This document shows positions 12,727 to 24,643 of a stretch of 64,000 bases of DNA, in pieces (the stretch's first letter is position 1; every line of letters begins with the position of its first letter). Source of the stretch: Sipunculus nudus (lineage: Eukaryota; Annelida; Sipuncula; Golfingiida; Sipunculidae); the NCBI GenBank assembly GCA_026874595.1, contig CM049313.1, positions 79,414,659 through 79,478,658 of the forward strand. Direction: 5' to 3'. Made by a program: the position numbers and the translations under genes. The notes under the pieces are model-generated. The model did no database searches. It worked only from the letters and a program-made list of their open reading frames with translations, and had not been told where the DNA came from.

Positions 12727-13880
12727 TTTTCCGTTATATGTAATAGACTTGTTCCCTTCATATTACATACAATACATGGGCTTAAAGCAAAGAGTTTAAC
12801 ATATTACACTGTTTGCTTAAACTGCCATGAAACATCGTCTCAAGACAACAGCTGGTGCTGTTTGATAACAATGGTGGCCATATAAGCTCAAAAGCTAAAC
12901 GTACACAAATGTTAATATCCAAGAATAGAATACAATGTACTCTAGAGCAAATTCAGTTTGTGGCTTTGAGGAATGCTTTATAATGACAAAATCCTGCGTT
13001 GTTTCGTTCTAGTTGTTACAGTCATAAGTTAATCATATGTACGGCAACAACAAGTAAAATCCGGCTATTTACACCGTGTACCCGCTCATTTATCAGTTAG
13101 TGCCTGAAGTGAAAATGCGTATAATTTGATCCAAAAATAAATTAAATCACATGATGACCAAAAACACCACGGATCTAGACTGTACAATAAAAGTAAAAGT
13201 GTTCCGTTAAATGCAATGGTTATTTGGATGTATTATTATCTACGGAAATCTCATGTTTTTTCACTAGCTTTAGATCTGGTTGACCAATATCCAGCCCACG
13301 TACGTCCTAATACCACTCTTTACAGTCATGGGTAGGGTTGTGTCTTATGTAAATGAATAATTTTATTTACACATAAACTGTATTTTATCATAAAATACAG
13401 GTGCCTCTTGCTTTTGCTTAATGTGCCTTTACAGTGGGCGCAACGGACGCTGTCCTCTGTAACTGTTACCTCCGCAATACAGGATGTGTCATCTGGGGTA
13501 TGCGATCAACGAAATGCCTTTATATTCATATAAAATACTGAATGTATTTAATTTTTCATTTTTCTGGAATAAAAATGTGTAAAAAAACCTGCTGGCGTTT
13601 GTTAATGTATCGAACTGTTCAGTGTGTCTGTTTGTGTCTGCATTACGATAATTTCCTTTTTAAGTCAGTATGTGAACAAAGAATGCATGTGTGTAGGTTT
13701 CTGTTTACTACCTTTTACCTCAGGTTTTTACTTACCCCAGTTTGAAATTATACATTAACGGCGATATTCGTGATATTACACAATTCAACCCATAGGTTTA
13801 TAAAGAAATGTTATAGTAGTCGGGGTTTTAATAAACAAAAATGTAATACCGAACCAAAATAAGTGGAGTGTTCAAATCTA
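12727..13880. other. gene A 3' flank, no further exon seen
   Basis: Probable 3' untranslated and flanking DNA of gene A. AATAAA occurs near 13136 and 13185. No other gene is recognised. Confidence 0.45.
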
Positions 13881-13884
13881 AAAA

Positions 13885-13888
<4 letters not shown>

Positions 13889-13951
<63 letters not shown>
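13889..13951. repeat. (TA)n microsatellite
   Basis: An uninterrupted TA run of about 62 bp. The poly-Ile/Tyr frames over it are not genes. Confidence 0.97.
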
Positions 13952-13954
<3 letters not shown>

Positions 13955-14283
13955 CATCCAACATTCGGCGTATTTTCCTTTGTTCTGTCTGTACGTTCAA
14001 ATCTACTTGCATCACAGGGTCATAAAAAGTGACCATGCAAGTTAAGTTGCATGGCAACTTTCCAAGTATTGCAAAGAACAGGTTTAATCTCATTAGCATA
14101 GTAACTCCACCTCCCTAGATCCCCGGGCAAACAGATTCATGGCTTATTCTGACTCAATGTTTACACTGCTGTGTGAAACGAATTTTTTCAAGTTTGACAT
14201 TCTGAGCGAACGCGATGCTTTTCCAAAACAAAAAATGACACGCGTGACCTTCGACCAAGGAGGCAGGGCATGTGGGACAAATC

Positions 14284-14412
14284 AGTTATAGCCGAATGAA
14301 ATGTAATGCAGCCATGAGATTTGCTTGGCTTGTGTGCCTTAACGAAAGCCTGCCATGTGACATAAGCCTCGCAAAGCTCACGGCTTAAATTACATTTCAT
14401 TGAGCTATAACC
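14284..14412. mobile_element. hairpin MITE-like inverted repeat
   Basis: The ends are inverted copies over about 40 bp (GTTATAGC then AATGAAATGTAAT on the left; the complement ends at 14411) around a 50-bp centre. This is the shape of a short non-autonomous DNA transposon. No clear target duplication was identified, and the open frame here is a by-product. Confidence 0.6.
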
Positions 14413-14561
14413 AATACTTATCTAAAAGAATTATCATTAGAGCTATCTGGATGCTCTCAGATTATGCCCATGAAAACTAAACGTGTTATCAACTAAAACA
14501 GCCTAACTACATGACAGGAAAACTCCTACCCGCCCCACGCTCCCTCTAATATTGGAGAATT

Positions 14562-14627
14562 ATATATATATATATATATATATATTGTGTGTGTGTATAT
14601 AGGATTGGGCATTATTATAATATACGG

Positions 14628-14694
<67 letters not shown>
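14562..14694. repeat. two (TA)n microsatellites
   Basis: TA runs at about 14562-14585 and 14630-14694 with a short spacer containing GTGTGTGTG. In paralogue B the signal-peptide exon lies about 220 bp before the homologous segment, so this repeat occupies the place where pseudogene D has lost exon 1. Confidence 0.95.
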
Positions 14695-14699
<5 letters not shown>

Positions 14700-15747
14700 G
14701 GACTGATATGATTGTTAATCATGGCTGATTACTGTCAGTCAAGACTCAAGAATCAATATGAATGATTTATTGGCCTAAAAACGATATAAAAAATAGTCTT
14801 CATAAAGTGGCTCAACAAACTGAACAAGTTGCTTAGTATTATTAATCTGTTTCACAATAAGAGCGCTATATCCTCCTTGGTCGCTTGGAAACTTTCACAC
14901 AAATAAAAGGACTCTACCCAAATATTTAAAACACGTCTTTCTGTTCAATTTATAAGCATATCCAGTATTGTGCCATTTTTAACATTGGTTGCCTTGCGGT
15001 TACTAGAATAATCTTATAGCCTCTCTTACCATAAATAAAATTAACATTTCTCAACAATTATAATGTTTATAATCATAAATGAGTTGATCATTTTTAATAT
15101 TATTATTCATATTATCAACTTTTGTTATCTGTATAAATTAAGAGTTAAATAAAATATGATCCCCCTCCCCTCAGGAACACCTGGAGTCTTATAAACCTTA
15201 ACGCAACTGAAAATCACCCATCCTTGTGGTGAACTGTGGCCATTATAATAAATAAGGAATAACATCATCAGAGTTGTGTTATGATGCACGGAATTAATAA
15301 TCATTCACTAAGTTTTATCTTAAGTCCCAAAATAACATTTTTGATAATCTTTATTACATCCCCATTGGTGATCTGCCATGAACAAGGCTTACAGGCCTAA
15401 CGCGTACCTGTGTGATGGAATACACATCAGGTGTAGTGGTTGGTTGATAACTTGTGATACACCATTAGCATTCATCCATTAATGTTAACATCAGGGGCGT
15501 CAATATAGGGGGGGTGGGGGGTATATATACCCCCCACTTTTTGGCAAGGGGGGGATGGCCAATGTAATCATCCCCCCCCCAATTTTTGGAGAATAATATT
15601 ATAATATTGCAAATAAAATATAAAAATAAATAGAATTAAAGACTTTGGATCCATTTACTAAAAAATGTTATATCTAAACCTTGCTTTGAATTACAAAACC
15701 TTATTTTCTGTTACAATATTATAATTATTTGAAATATGATTAACATT

Positions 15748-15751
<4 letters not shown>

Positions 15752-15793
<42 letters not shown>

Positions 15794-15810
15794 CATATAT
15801 ATATATAAAT

Positions 15811-15844
<34 letters not shown>
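15752..15844. repeat. (TA)n microsatellite pair
   Basis: TA runs at about 15752-15789 and 15807-15844 separated by degenerate TA-rich sequence, within a part of pseudogene D that has no match in B. Confidence 0.95.
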
Positions 15845-15848
<4 letters not shown>

Positions 15849-16528
15849 GAATATGTTACTCAGAGACGCTGAAAAATGTATATGTTTGTGTGGATATAAA
15901 TATACAAAGTCATTCCCCCCACCCTGGAAGAAATATTGAATAAGTTAAGCCTATCCGTGAGTTTTTTCGTCCTTAAATCACATTCTAATATAAGCCTCCG
16001 CCAATCACGCACACCGACCCCGCCCACCACCCACCCAAACACCGCCGTCGGAATGGTTGATTAAAGGGGTTGATCCTAAAACAGTATTTGTGTTAACATT
16101 TTTGCGGATAGATTTTACTTGGTCCTTTTCTGTCGGAGTTTACGATAGATCTGCCTAATGATAGCTCCACGATTGCAGACGTTTAGATACAGTTAATTAT
16201 TTGCGTTATATCAGCGTCTCTTTCTGTCAGATGTCCACCATATAGGCGAACCGGCTACTAAATAATAAACTATAATAATTCTGTTCCATTACAGCTGTTA
16301 GAGTGCACGGTTGCTGCAGCGAACAATATACCCTTGTTTCGATGGTACCATCTTTAGAGAAAAACCAGGAGAACCAACCTCTGTTTGTATAATACAATAT
16401 CACAAAAATGAAGCAAACGTGCAAGTAAACAAATTCCTCTCTTAACTGAAATATCCGTCGTCTCTATAGGACCTTCCATTCACTAGAAGCTTAAGAAATA
16501 CAGGTTTCCTGCAGTTTAGTGAAAATGC

Positions 16529-16929
16529 AATAAAGAGGTAGAGCACAGGTCTAAAAGCCGGGAGATCGTATGTTCGACTCTCAGCCGAGGCGGTGAGATT
16601 TTTCACGGTCGGCCCCACCTAGGATGAGGGTTCGGCGGTCTCAATGGGAATACCGTATCCAATGGCCGTGTGTCACTCATAAATGAGTGCGCCTTTCGGG
16701 GGTTCCTCGGTGATATGACCCAGCAATTGAGAAGGTGACACACTCAAGGCCCGCAGGCTCCGCGGGCGCAGTGGTCACCGGTCCGGGTTAACACTAGGAT
16801 ATAACATGTGAAGAAGCGTGTGATACTGCTCGTGTGTAGGATGGGATAGTCCGGAACAGAAATGGAATTCTTCGTGAACATTTAATTAGAGTTAAGCTAG
16901 TATTAAAAATGGAGGCGGTTACCTCCAAC
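16529..16929 (+). mobile_element. tRNA-derived SINE, copy 1
   Basis: It is inserted in pseudogene D relative to B (the break is after AGTTTAGTGAAAATGC). The head looks tRNA-derived, with an A-box-like GGTAGAGCACAGG and a B-box-like ATGTTCGACTC near 16570. The body is about 320 bp and ends in the hairpin GGAGGCGGTTACCTCC (16911-16926) followed by an A-rich tail. The reversed copy at 22338-22727 shares both head and tail. Confidence 0.72.
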
Positions 16930-18897
16930 AAAAAATATCAAATAAAATCTAAGTTTGACATTTAAATGATAATATCTACACAAACATGAGACTTCTGTTT
17001 TTGTTCATCTGTTCCCATTCCAGGTAATTGAGGCAATTAAACGAGTTCAGGGAAATAATTTTCCTAAGATTAATTGTATGGTAATAACTTGACTGTAATT
17101 AACTCCGACCTTTTTCGCTATATTCGGTAATTACTATGATTTAAAAAAAAGTAACAATAAAAGGAAGGCATTTATATTTGTTTCATTAAGTTAGGATCAA
17201 CATGGAGGAAATTATAACGTTTGTTTGCCCTACATTTCCCATTGCCTGCATGTTGCATATTTTTAAAATGCAAATTGTTACCCATGGCAGCTAAGAAAAG
17301 TTAGGCTGATTGGCGTTAAAGTTATGAGCAGAGGCTGATTAAGCAGCCCAAACAGGCCTCAACTTGCTTTCACTTGATTTTTATAGTAACAGAAATATCT
17401 CCGAGGCTTGCCACAATAAAAGCTATCTAATAATCTCTAAGAGATTCTTGAATAATTTGTATTTTATTCAATTACATCCCTCATAATGTTACATTTGTAG
17501 ATCATCTTTAAACAGGAAACACATTCACTGTTTCAGTATGAATAACTATCTCTGATTCTTCCTGGTTATAGATAAGGCAATAGATAGCGCTGGCTATCAG
17601 TAGAGGTACTGCCGTGAATATTAATTGGTATTGATTATGTTGTTTCGCTGTGTTAACGTTTAACTTTGATCAGTAAGAGACATTACTAACATATACTAAC
17701 ATTTCAATAAATGAATAGCCTGAGGTTTGGAATTAAAATTATAAATAAGATATACAATTTGGTCATTTCACAGAAAGATCAAGGTGCTCAAAAATGTTCA
17801 GTCCATTTGCTGAGGGGTTCCCGTGTGCATGAGATATGCCCTAAGTTACACTTTAATTTAATGAACTAGACCATGGGAAATAACAAAAAGTTCAGGGTAG
17901 ACTTTTGGTAACCCGCCAATAACTCAGAAAATTACGTCATCAGTCATGCCCCTGGCTGCATGAAAAGTGCTCAATTTAGAGGTAGGGGAAACGTAAAAGG
18001 CTATATATTTTGAAATTCAAGTCACAGAACAATAAATGACCACTTAAATTGTTGATACTTAAGTCTCCTACTCATGACAATTATCAATATGCAAATTGGT
18101 ATGATAATGAGTTCATCAGAGATCAAAAGGTCACAAAACTCTGGAAAAGTGAACATTTTACGTCTCTCAGTAACAGATATTCTGAGACAACGGAAATGCC
18201 CAATCTACACTACAAAAGCATAAAATCATCAAAAATCATTTCAACAAGACATTCATGTACAATCAATGACTTGCGTTCCGAAGTAATGCACAAAATACGA
18301 ATTGATAAAGTAGACATTCATAAATTTGAAGTTTTCCTGCTCCTCAATCTTTAAAAGTGTAGTCTGTGTGCTGATTCTATTTTTTCAATTATCTGTTCTT
18401 GTATTATGGTCATAACTCGTTGTTTCCTTTCATTTGAGTACTTTGCACCAGCACCTTTGAAGGTAGGGCAGTAGAAGTCAAAAGGTCATTGCAGCACAGT
18501 TGAAGCAAGAATAATATTGAATAATTTAGTTATAAAGTAACGACTGTTGGCGGCCTACCAAAGGATTACATTCCATTTATGTAACTATAATTATTAAATA
18601 ATGTTCCTGTAGCAACAATTTGGTTTCATGTCATTATTAAATAAAAACTGTATAAGGTATTTAATCATTCAAAGATAAATATGTCTTAAGCATTGTCAAT
18701 ATACAAATGAAGCATTATGTGACTTCCATACCTTTTTTCTTGGCTGGGATCTTGAGACCGCATATTTAACTTTATTATCGGCTTAACATTATTTAAGGTT
18801 ACAAAGAAGGTATTTAGTTCTGTGTTTGCATGACGTTGTCAGCTCGTTCCTATTGTTTAGTGAACTCAGATCAGATCGGCAAATTATGTAGCATTTC

Positions 18898-19083
18898 TCG
18901 GTGGTGCATAAATTACACTTTTTGGACGTGTTGGAATAAGCTCTGCATTTAGCCATGACCTCGGTGGTGCATAAATTACATTTTTTGGACGTGTTGGAAT
19001 AAGCTCTGCATTTAGCCATGATTTCGGTGGTGCATAAATTACATTTTTTGGACGTGTTGGAATAAGCTCTGAATTTAGCCAAG
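18898..19083. repeat. 62-63-bp minisatellite, 3 copies
   Basis: Three tandem units beginning GGTGGTGCATAAATTACA at about 18901, 18963 and 19026. The overlapping minus-strand frames are reflections of the repeat. Confidence 0.92.
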
Positions 19084-19329
19084 TCTCAAGATCCCAGCCA
19101 ATGTATGCAGGAACAACCAACTGGACCACTAATCCACTGATCCCCTGACCGAACCAACACCTGGGGTCTTGACCAACATTAAGCAATTCAACAAATCCTC
19201 GAGCGCTTCATAATAGCCCTAATACAGTACAATAAGCCAGGCACCCAGTAACCCTTATTCACCAACAAAACAAAAACTTTAAATACATGCCTCACATAAC
19301 CTAGTAACCCCAGATCAAGAGACCTTGAT

Positions 19330-21000
19330 TTTGAAGAGATTAGTAAATATATAGACCCAAAAGGGAGGGTTATAATTATACATTGTTTAATCCAAGGAAG
19401 CCAATTTCTTATTGTTGATTCCTACGCTCCCAACACAGAGCCAGAGCAAGTACAGTTTTACTCTGATCTTTTACAGAACATTAATAGATTTAACATAGAA
19501 ACTGATATAAGGTTGATCTGAGGAGGAGACTTTAACTTCTACTTTAGTGAAATAGATGGGGATGGTGGTAATGTACATAACTTTAAATCAAAGTCAATTC
19601 GTGCAGTTCTTGCAATGATGGACCAGCTCGATTTGTGTGATATATGGAGAGTTGGGAATGAAAAGTTGAAAAGATTTACATGGCGATCATCGCATCCACT
19701 TATACAAAGGCGTTAAGATTATTTCTTAACATCTTCTAATCTCCAGTCAGTTGTAAAAGATTGCGATATAATACCGGCAGTAGCTACCGACCACTCCGCT
19801 ATCATTCTTATTATTATCTCATACCCTGTGCAGAAACATGGTCCCTCATTTTGGAAGTTTAACTCTTCACTTCTAAAAGATGAAAGTTATGTAAAAAATA
19901 TGTGACAATTTAATACATTGGAAGCAAAATTATGAAAACAATACTAATGCACAGATGCTATGGGAATATTTAAAATTTAAAATAAGAGAATTTACTATAA
20001 ACTATAGTAAGAAAAAAGCTATCCAGTCTGGGAAAAGACTTAAACAACTGGAGGAAATGTAAAAAAAAATTAGAAGATAACTCTAAAACTATAAAAAAAC
20101 AAGTCCAGTTACATTTAAGCTAAAGCCGAGCTTGAAGAATATTATGATAAAATAACCAAGGGGATTATTGTGCGATCACGGGTACAGTGGATAGAAGAAG
20201 GGGAAAAGTCTACACATTATTCTTAATTTAGAAAAGAGAAATAAAAATAAATCTGTAAAAAGAAAACTGTTACTTGATAATAAAGAAGTGACTACTAATT
20301 CAGAAATTTTGAAGGTTTTAAGACAGTTTTACTCTGAATAATATACAAGGAAATCAAACATAAATGAATATGAATGCTTAACTTTTTTAAGAGATATAGA
20401 CTTACCTAAACTTAAAAGAGTCAGATGCAGAAAAATGTGATGGTATTATAAGAAAGAAGAAATTCATAAAGCACTTCTTGAGATGAAAAATAATAAAGTC
20501 CCTGGAAACGACGGGTTAACAAAAGAATTTTACCTGAGCTTTTTACCAGAGATTGGCGATCTTTTATTACATAGTATAAATAAAGCTTTTGAGACTTGTG
20601 AATTGAGTTTACGTCAAGCAGTTATAATCTTTATAGAGAAAAAGGGGAAAGATAATAGATTAATAAAAGCTTGGCGGCCTATAAATTTGCTGAATGTGGA
20701 TACTAAAATTATTAGCAGCGTATTAGTCAAAAGATTTATTAATTTGTTACCTGGTATTATTCTCACGGATCAAAGTGCTTTTGTCAAAAACAGATTTATT
20801 GGCGAACCTGTTCGGTTAATATCAGATATTTTATATTATGCAAACAAAGACAATATGGGTGGGCTTCTAGTAGGAGAATACTTTGAATCTGCTTTCGATA
20901 ATTTAGATCATAATTTTATTTGGATAAATACGGTTTTGGAGAGTCTTTTCGTCGATGGATTAAAGTTTTGGATAACCATGTTCAAAGTACGGTGTTAAAT
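19330..21000 (+). mobile_element. L1/Tx1-like LINE fragment: endonuclease plus N-terminal RT
   Basis: From about 19380 the conceptual protein shows an APE-type endonuclease with GGDFN (just after a TGA near 19517), then a stop within the R-x-DYFL segment and TDHSAI with a following FWKFN. The RT part (20483-20998) begins with NNKVPGNDGLTKEFY, then WRPINLLNVDTKI and DQSAFVKNRFIGEPVRLISDIL, and stops soon after the first catalytic-Asp region (ESAFDNLDH). In this family the first block is usually DFEKAFD, so the catalytic block looks altered. Stops and frame changes show it is dead. It lies in intron 3 of pseudogene D. Confidence 0.85.
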
Positions 21001-21059
21001 AATGGATTTAGTTCAGAATAAATTGGAAATATCTGAATTTTGTAGCTAATGTTAATGAG

Positions 21060-21745
21060 GGAATATTTTCAAAAGCTTTTAACACTTAATCTTGGTTGAT
21101 AACCCCTATTTCTGGCTGCCACTTCACCATAACTCTAATGGGCTGTGTACATTTTTTCTTAAGGAGTTCAGCAAATATTGCTTTCACCGGTTGTTTTCAT
21201 CTGCATTATCTTGTTATCTTTATGTTTCGGAATAGGATTTGTATTTGACCTATTATTTTCCATTTCCATGTGTCAGGTATCGTTTGTAAAAAACTATTAT
21301 TAGCCATTATTTTAATTTTTATCTTGTATTAATTTTTATCTTGAGTCTGGCTTAAATATTCACCAACAGTTTCTGGATTATGAAAATTATAATTACTCCA
21401 TTAGCGATAATTTCTATCCAAAAAGTGTTCATTTTCTGTAACAATGCAATCTACATCAAATCAGCTTTTTGGAGATTACAGGTGAAAAAATATGAAGCCA
21501 TATTATTCAAACTAGTATCAATGATCTGTTACTATCCATGATTCAATTCATCTTTAAATAATCTGTTTAACCATGCTGGTTTTGTTGCTTTAAGTTTTAT
21601 ACGCATATCTCTCATATGCAGTCCACCATCATGATATGGTGCTATGACAGTCGTCCTTTTTATCTGTTTTTTTTTATCTCCTAAAAAGAAATCTTTCCAA
21701 TTCTTTTTAAAATGTCCTGGGTAGTTCTGGCAACAGTGTCATTTA
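21060..21745 (-). mobile_element. L1/Tx1-like LINE C-terminal fragment, reversed
   Basis: The minus strand from about 21740 reads HFKKNWKDFFLGDKKKQIK, then RTTVIAPYHDGGLHMRDMRI and KATKPAWLNRLF. This is the conserved segment downstream of RT in L1/Tx1-type LINEs. Multiple stops follow. It directly abuts the opposite-strand RT fragment that ends near 21000, so one element was rearranged or two insertions meet. Confidence 0.75.
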
Positions 21746-21947
21746 GTATTGTATTTATGACACAAGTTACTATAAGTTTGTATTCGATGTATCTTGCATT
21801 TGATTTTTATTAGTATATTTTATTTAAGGATACGCTTGCTTCTGGTGGGTATTCAATGTAATATGTTTCATGTAGAAGGATATCATCAGCAATCACAGGT
21901 GTACATCAGTACCTTTGCAGATATTTACTCTACTTTATGTTTTAATG

Positions 21948-22040
21948 AAGCGTCGACCTCCATGTTTCTGTTACAGGAGCGTGGGCGTACATATCTCTGC
22001 CAGATCAGCGTCGAATCATGTTTCTACTGTAGCAGGCCCG
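21948..22040 (+). repeat. remnant of the 29-bp acceptor-like array in pseudogene D
   Basis: GCGTCGACCTCCATG, then TTTCTGTTACAGGAGCG and a decayed third unit match the minisatellites of genes A and B. It sits at the expected place, before the position of the lost exon 4. Confidence 0.8.
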
Positions 22041-22337
22041 ACTAACATAATTGTATTACAGGATCTAACATTACCAATATTTGATACATTGGTCTCAGTA
22101 GAACTCTGTAATTCCCAAAAGGACTGGTGATTTCAGATGATGTTGGTGTTAAAAGAGTGTGAGTATGATTTTTCAGTATGGTATCTCAAGTATTACATAA
22201 ATTATTATAAATGTTAAGGCTGCATCTGAAATAAGGATCCTTGGGATTATATCTCGGTGCGACCACCCTCTTTAGGCAATTACCACGGTTAGAGTTATGA
22301 AATACAAAGTACCCAGCCTTTCTTTAATAATATATTT

Positions 22338-22727
22338 TGTTGGAGGTGACCGCCTCAATGTTAAATGCTAACTAAACCAAATATGTACATCTACAGATTT
22401 ACATCAGCATACATGACAGAGTAGTAACATACGCTTCCACTCATTTTATATCCTGGTGGTAACCTGGCCCGGGTGACTTCTATATCTGTGAGTGTTTAAT
22501 ATTCCCCTCTGAAGGGTCAACCCCCCCCCCCCTCCCGGAAAGCCCGAAGGCCGCACTCGTTTGTGAGTGAAACAGAGCTGTTGGACTCGGCCTTAATATT
22601 AGGCCTGCAGTGCGACCACCCTAATGAGTTCTTGGGGCTGACGTTTAAAAAATCAAACTCACAAGATTCGAACTCATGATCTGATCTCACGGCTTTTGGC
22701 CACGTGCTCTATCCCCGACCACAGGAG
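22338..22727 (-). mobile_element. tRNA-derived SINE, copy 2 (reversed)
   Basis: On the minus strand it has an A-box-like head (complement of CACGTGCTCTATCC), a B-box (complement of GATTCGAACTCATG, near 22665) and the same terminal hairpin as copy 1 (GGAGGTGACCGCCTC at 22342-22356). It interrupts homology to gene B intron 4. Confidence 0.72.
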
Positions 22728-23285
22728 ACGGAAAAACACAGAGCGTTATATTTCTATCGCGGTTACTGTACGCTAAAAGAGAGGTATAATTTTCAGCACG
22801 GAATATAATTTGATAGCTTAACAGGGGGTCTATATACATAGCAAGTCTCCTACAACCTTCCAAGTGTTTACTGTCAAACGAGAATAAGTGAGATTCCAGG
22901 AAAGGGTGAAAGGTTTAGCTCATAATTTGGGTGCATGGCACCTGATAAACATCCAGTGACACAATTTAAATGGTCTTCACATGTTGCCCCATTCGTGGTT
23001 AAATATATAATTTTTTTTTTGCGTAAAAGTAAACGCTTATAACTTGATTGATCTTAAGGGATAGAAGTCTGGTGTTTTTCACTGTGTAGCATTTGATAAG
23101 TTATATCCATTCTAATCTCGTCACGTCTCGTCCCGTTGGAACTACAATGTAAATCATCATGCAATGGTATCTTTAACAATTCCCTGCTTGGGAGGGCTGG
23201 CGACTAAGGTACGGCCACGTTTAGGATTAAATACTTGGTGGAGAGTAACAAGTGTGGTTTAGTTTAGATTTATGTCTTAAGCCAA

Positions 23286-23580
23286 GAAAAAGGTATGATT
23301 CTCAGGCACCGCCTGCGTCAATTTAACCCCCGCATAAAAAAAAATTATTATAATTTTCATCTTTTAAGGAAATAAAAAAAGTATAATTTTGATCAGATTT
23401 CCTTTATTATGTAGCGCTGCGCTTTATCTGTTTTGCAAAAAAAAAAATCATTTATTGTGATGCTTTTCCCTGATCATATGACATTTTATCGAAACATACA
23501 AAGAAAGTTTAAAAAAAAGAAAACAATCGCCCGCCGGCACTGATTTAAAAAAAAATTCCTGAGAACCATACCTTTTTTTA
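23286..23580. mobile_element. hairpin MITE in pseudogene D
   Basis: It is bounded by inverted ends AAAAAGGTATGATTCTCAGG (from 23287) and the complementary CCTGAGAACCATACC near 23579. It breaks an alignment with gene A (near 11817) and has only low-complexity sequence inside. It resembles a non-autonomous DNA transposon of about 295 bp. Confidence 0.65.
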
Positions 23581-24251
23581 GCCTTTGTCGCATAATTTGA
23601 TTTTAATGGATTGCATTATTTCAGGATTATCATCACATTTTAACTGTCCTTTCATATTAATTCATTCCAGTGCTTCAGTAAAATATAGGTACCCACAAGG
23701 TTTTGTTTGAAAATATTATTTTATTGTAACAGTAATCTGAGCAGTGACATCAGGAACTCAACAAGGAAACAAGACTTTCAGAAGGAAACATGGTTCTAGT
23801 TTTTTTCTTAGGCATTAGATAACCCATATCTGCTTTCAAGTACAAATATATTTAAAATTATGATAGATATTTTACAAAGAAGGTATTAAAGTATGTTGTT
23901 TACTTTTACTAATTACAGGTATATTGACGAGACATTTCCACGGCACAGTGAGGGAAGTATTCCGAGGAGGCCGCTATGTTTGTACAGACCTTCGTGGATA
24001 ATAATTTGCATAACCTAAAGAAGTTCATTTAATGTGGTAGGTTGATTTAAAGTCCTCAGACTAGACAAGTTTATGTGTGCGACTGTGAGCTAAAGGGAAA
24101 GATATTCTTAAAAAATCTAAATATATTCACCATATGATATGGATTTTATTAATTATTATTTCTGCTATCTGTTTTATTTACTGAGCTCTCTCTCTCTCGA
24201 TATAGCAAAGGTAAAGATAAACAGTAACGTATATTATATAGACCAACTAGT

Positions 24252-24300
24252 TTATTAACACACGAGCTTTCAAAGCACACAGGCTTCTTTGTCAGGTGGC
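24252..24300 (-). ncRNA. degenerate hammerhead-like motif
   Basis: On the minus strand: CTGACAA (24289-24295), a 4-bp stem AAGC/GCTT with loop, then GAAAG (24267-24271), and GTTAATAAAC. The order matches a hammerhead core, but one invariant G of CTGANGA is A and stem III is unclear. It is next to a (TA)n run. Confidence 0.33.

Positions 24301-24303
<3 letters not shown>

Positions 24304-24357
<54 letters not shown>
24304..24357. repeat. (TA)n microsatellite
   Basis: Pure TA run of about 54 bp between the degenerate hammerhead-like motif and motif 1; another run lies at 24515-24560. Confidence 0.96.
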
Positions 24358-24360
<3 letters not shown>

Positions 24361-24417
24361 GGTAGTGTTACCCTCCGATGTAAAGTGCTCTATGGCCTAC
24401 AGACTAGGCCAGAGCGG

Positions 24418-24513
24418 TATAACTCTGAAGAAAAACAACACTGTTAATTCACAACAGTCTGTTTCACGGGGTGCGACCCGATCATCAGGTGAATGTGGTT
24501 AGAATCTTCAGAG

Positions 24514-24518
<5 letters not shown>
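24418..24518 (-). ncRNA. hammerhead ribozyme-like motif 1
   Basis: Minus-strand order: stem I 5' arm (complement of 24505-24518), CTGATGA (24482-24488), stem II CGGG/CCCG with a 6-nt loop (24467-24480), GAAAC (24461-24465), stem III ACTGTT/AACAGT (24440-24445 with 24453-24458, loop between), then GTT and stem I 3' arm. Stem I has a 14-bp perfect helix (24418-24431 with 24505-24518). The expected cut is after the base complementary to 24437. Stem III has a 2-nt bulge, and stem I has a large internal loop near the core. Such ribozymes are known in Penelope-like elements and animal retrozymes. Activity is inferred only. Confidence 0.62.
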
Positions 24519-24557
<39 letters not shown>

Positions 24558-24561
<4 letters not shown>

Positions 24562-24643
24562 CTCTTAAGAAAAACAACACTGTAAATTCACAACAGTCTG
24601 TTTCACGGGATGCGACCCGATCATCAGATGAATGTGGTTAGAA
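24558..24643 (-). ncRNA. hammerhead ribozyme-like motif 2
   Basis: A second copy 139 bp from motif 1: CTGATGA (24621-24627), stem II CGGG/CCCG (24606-24619), GAAAC (24600-24604), and stem III ACTGT/ACAGT. The core is intact, but the long outer helix of stem I is lost on one side. The two copies flank a (TA)n tract, as a dimeric unit would. Confidence 0.55.

Noticed and set aside
15494-15600. CAGGGGCGTCAATATAGGGGG resembling a hAT-type terminal repeat (a similar CAGGGACGGATTCAGG at about 28251)
   Set aside because: No matching inverted end or target duplication could be identified at either site.
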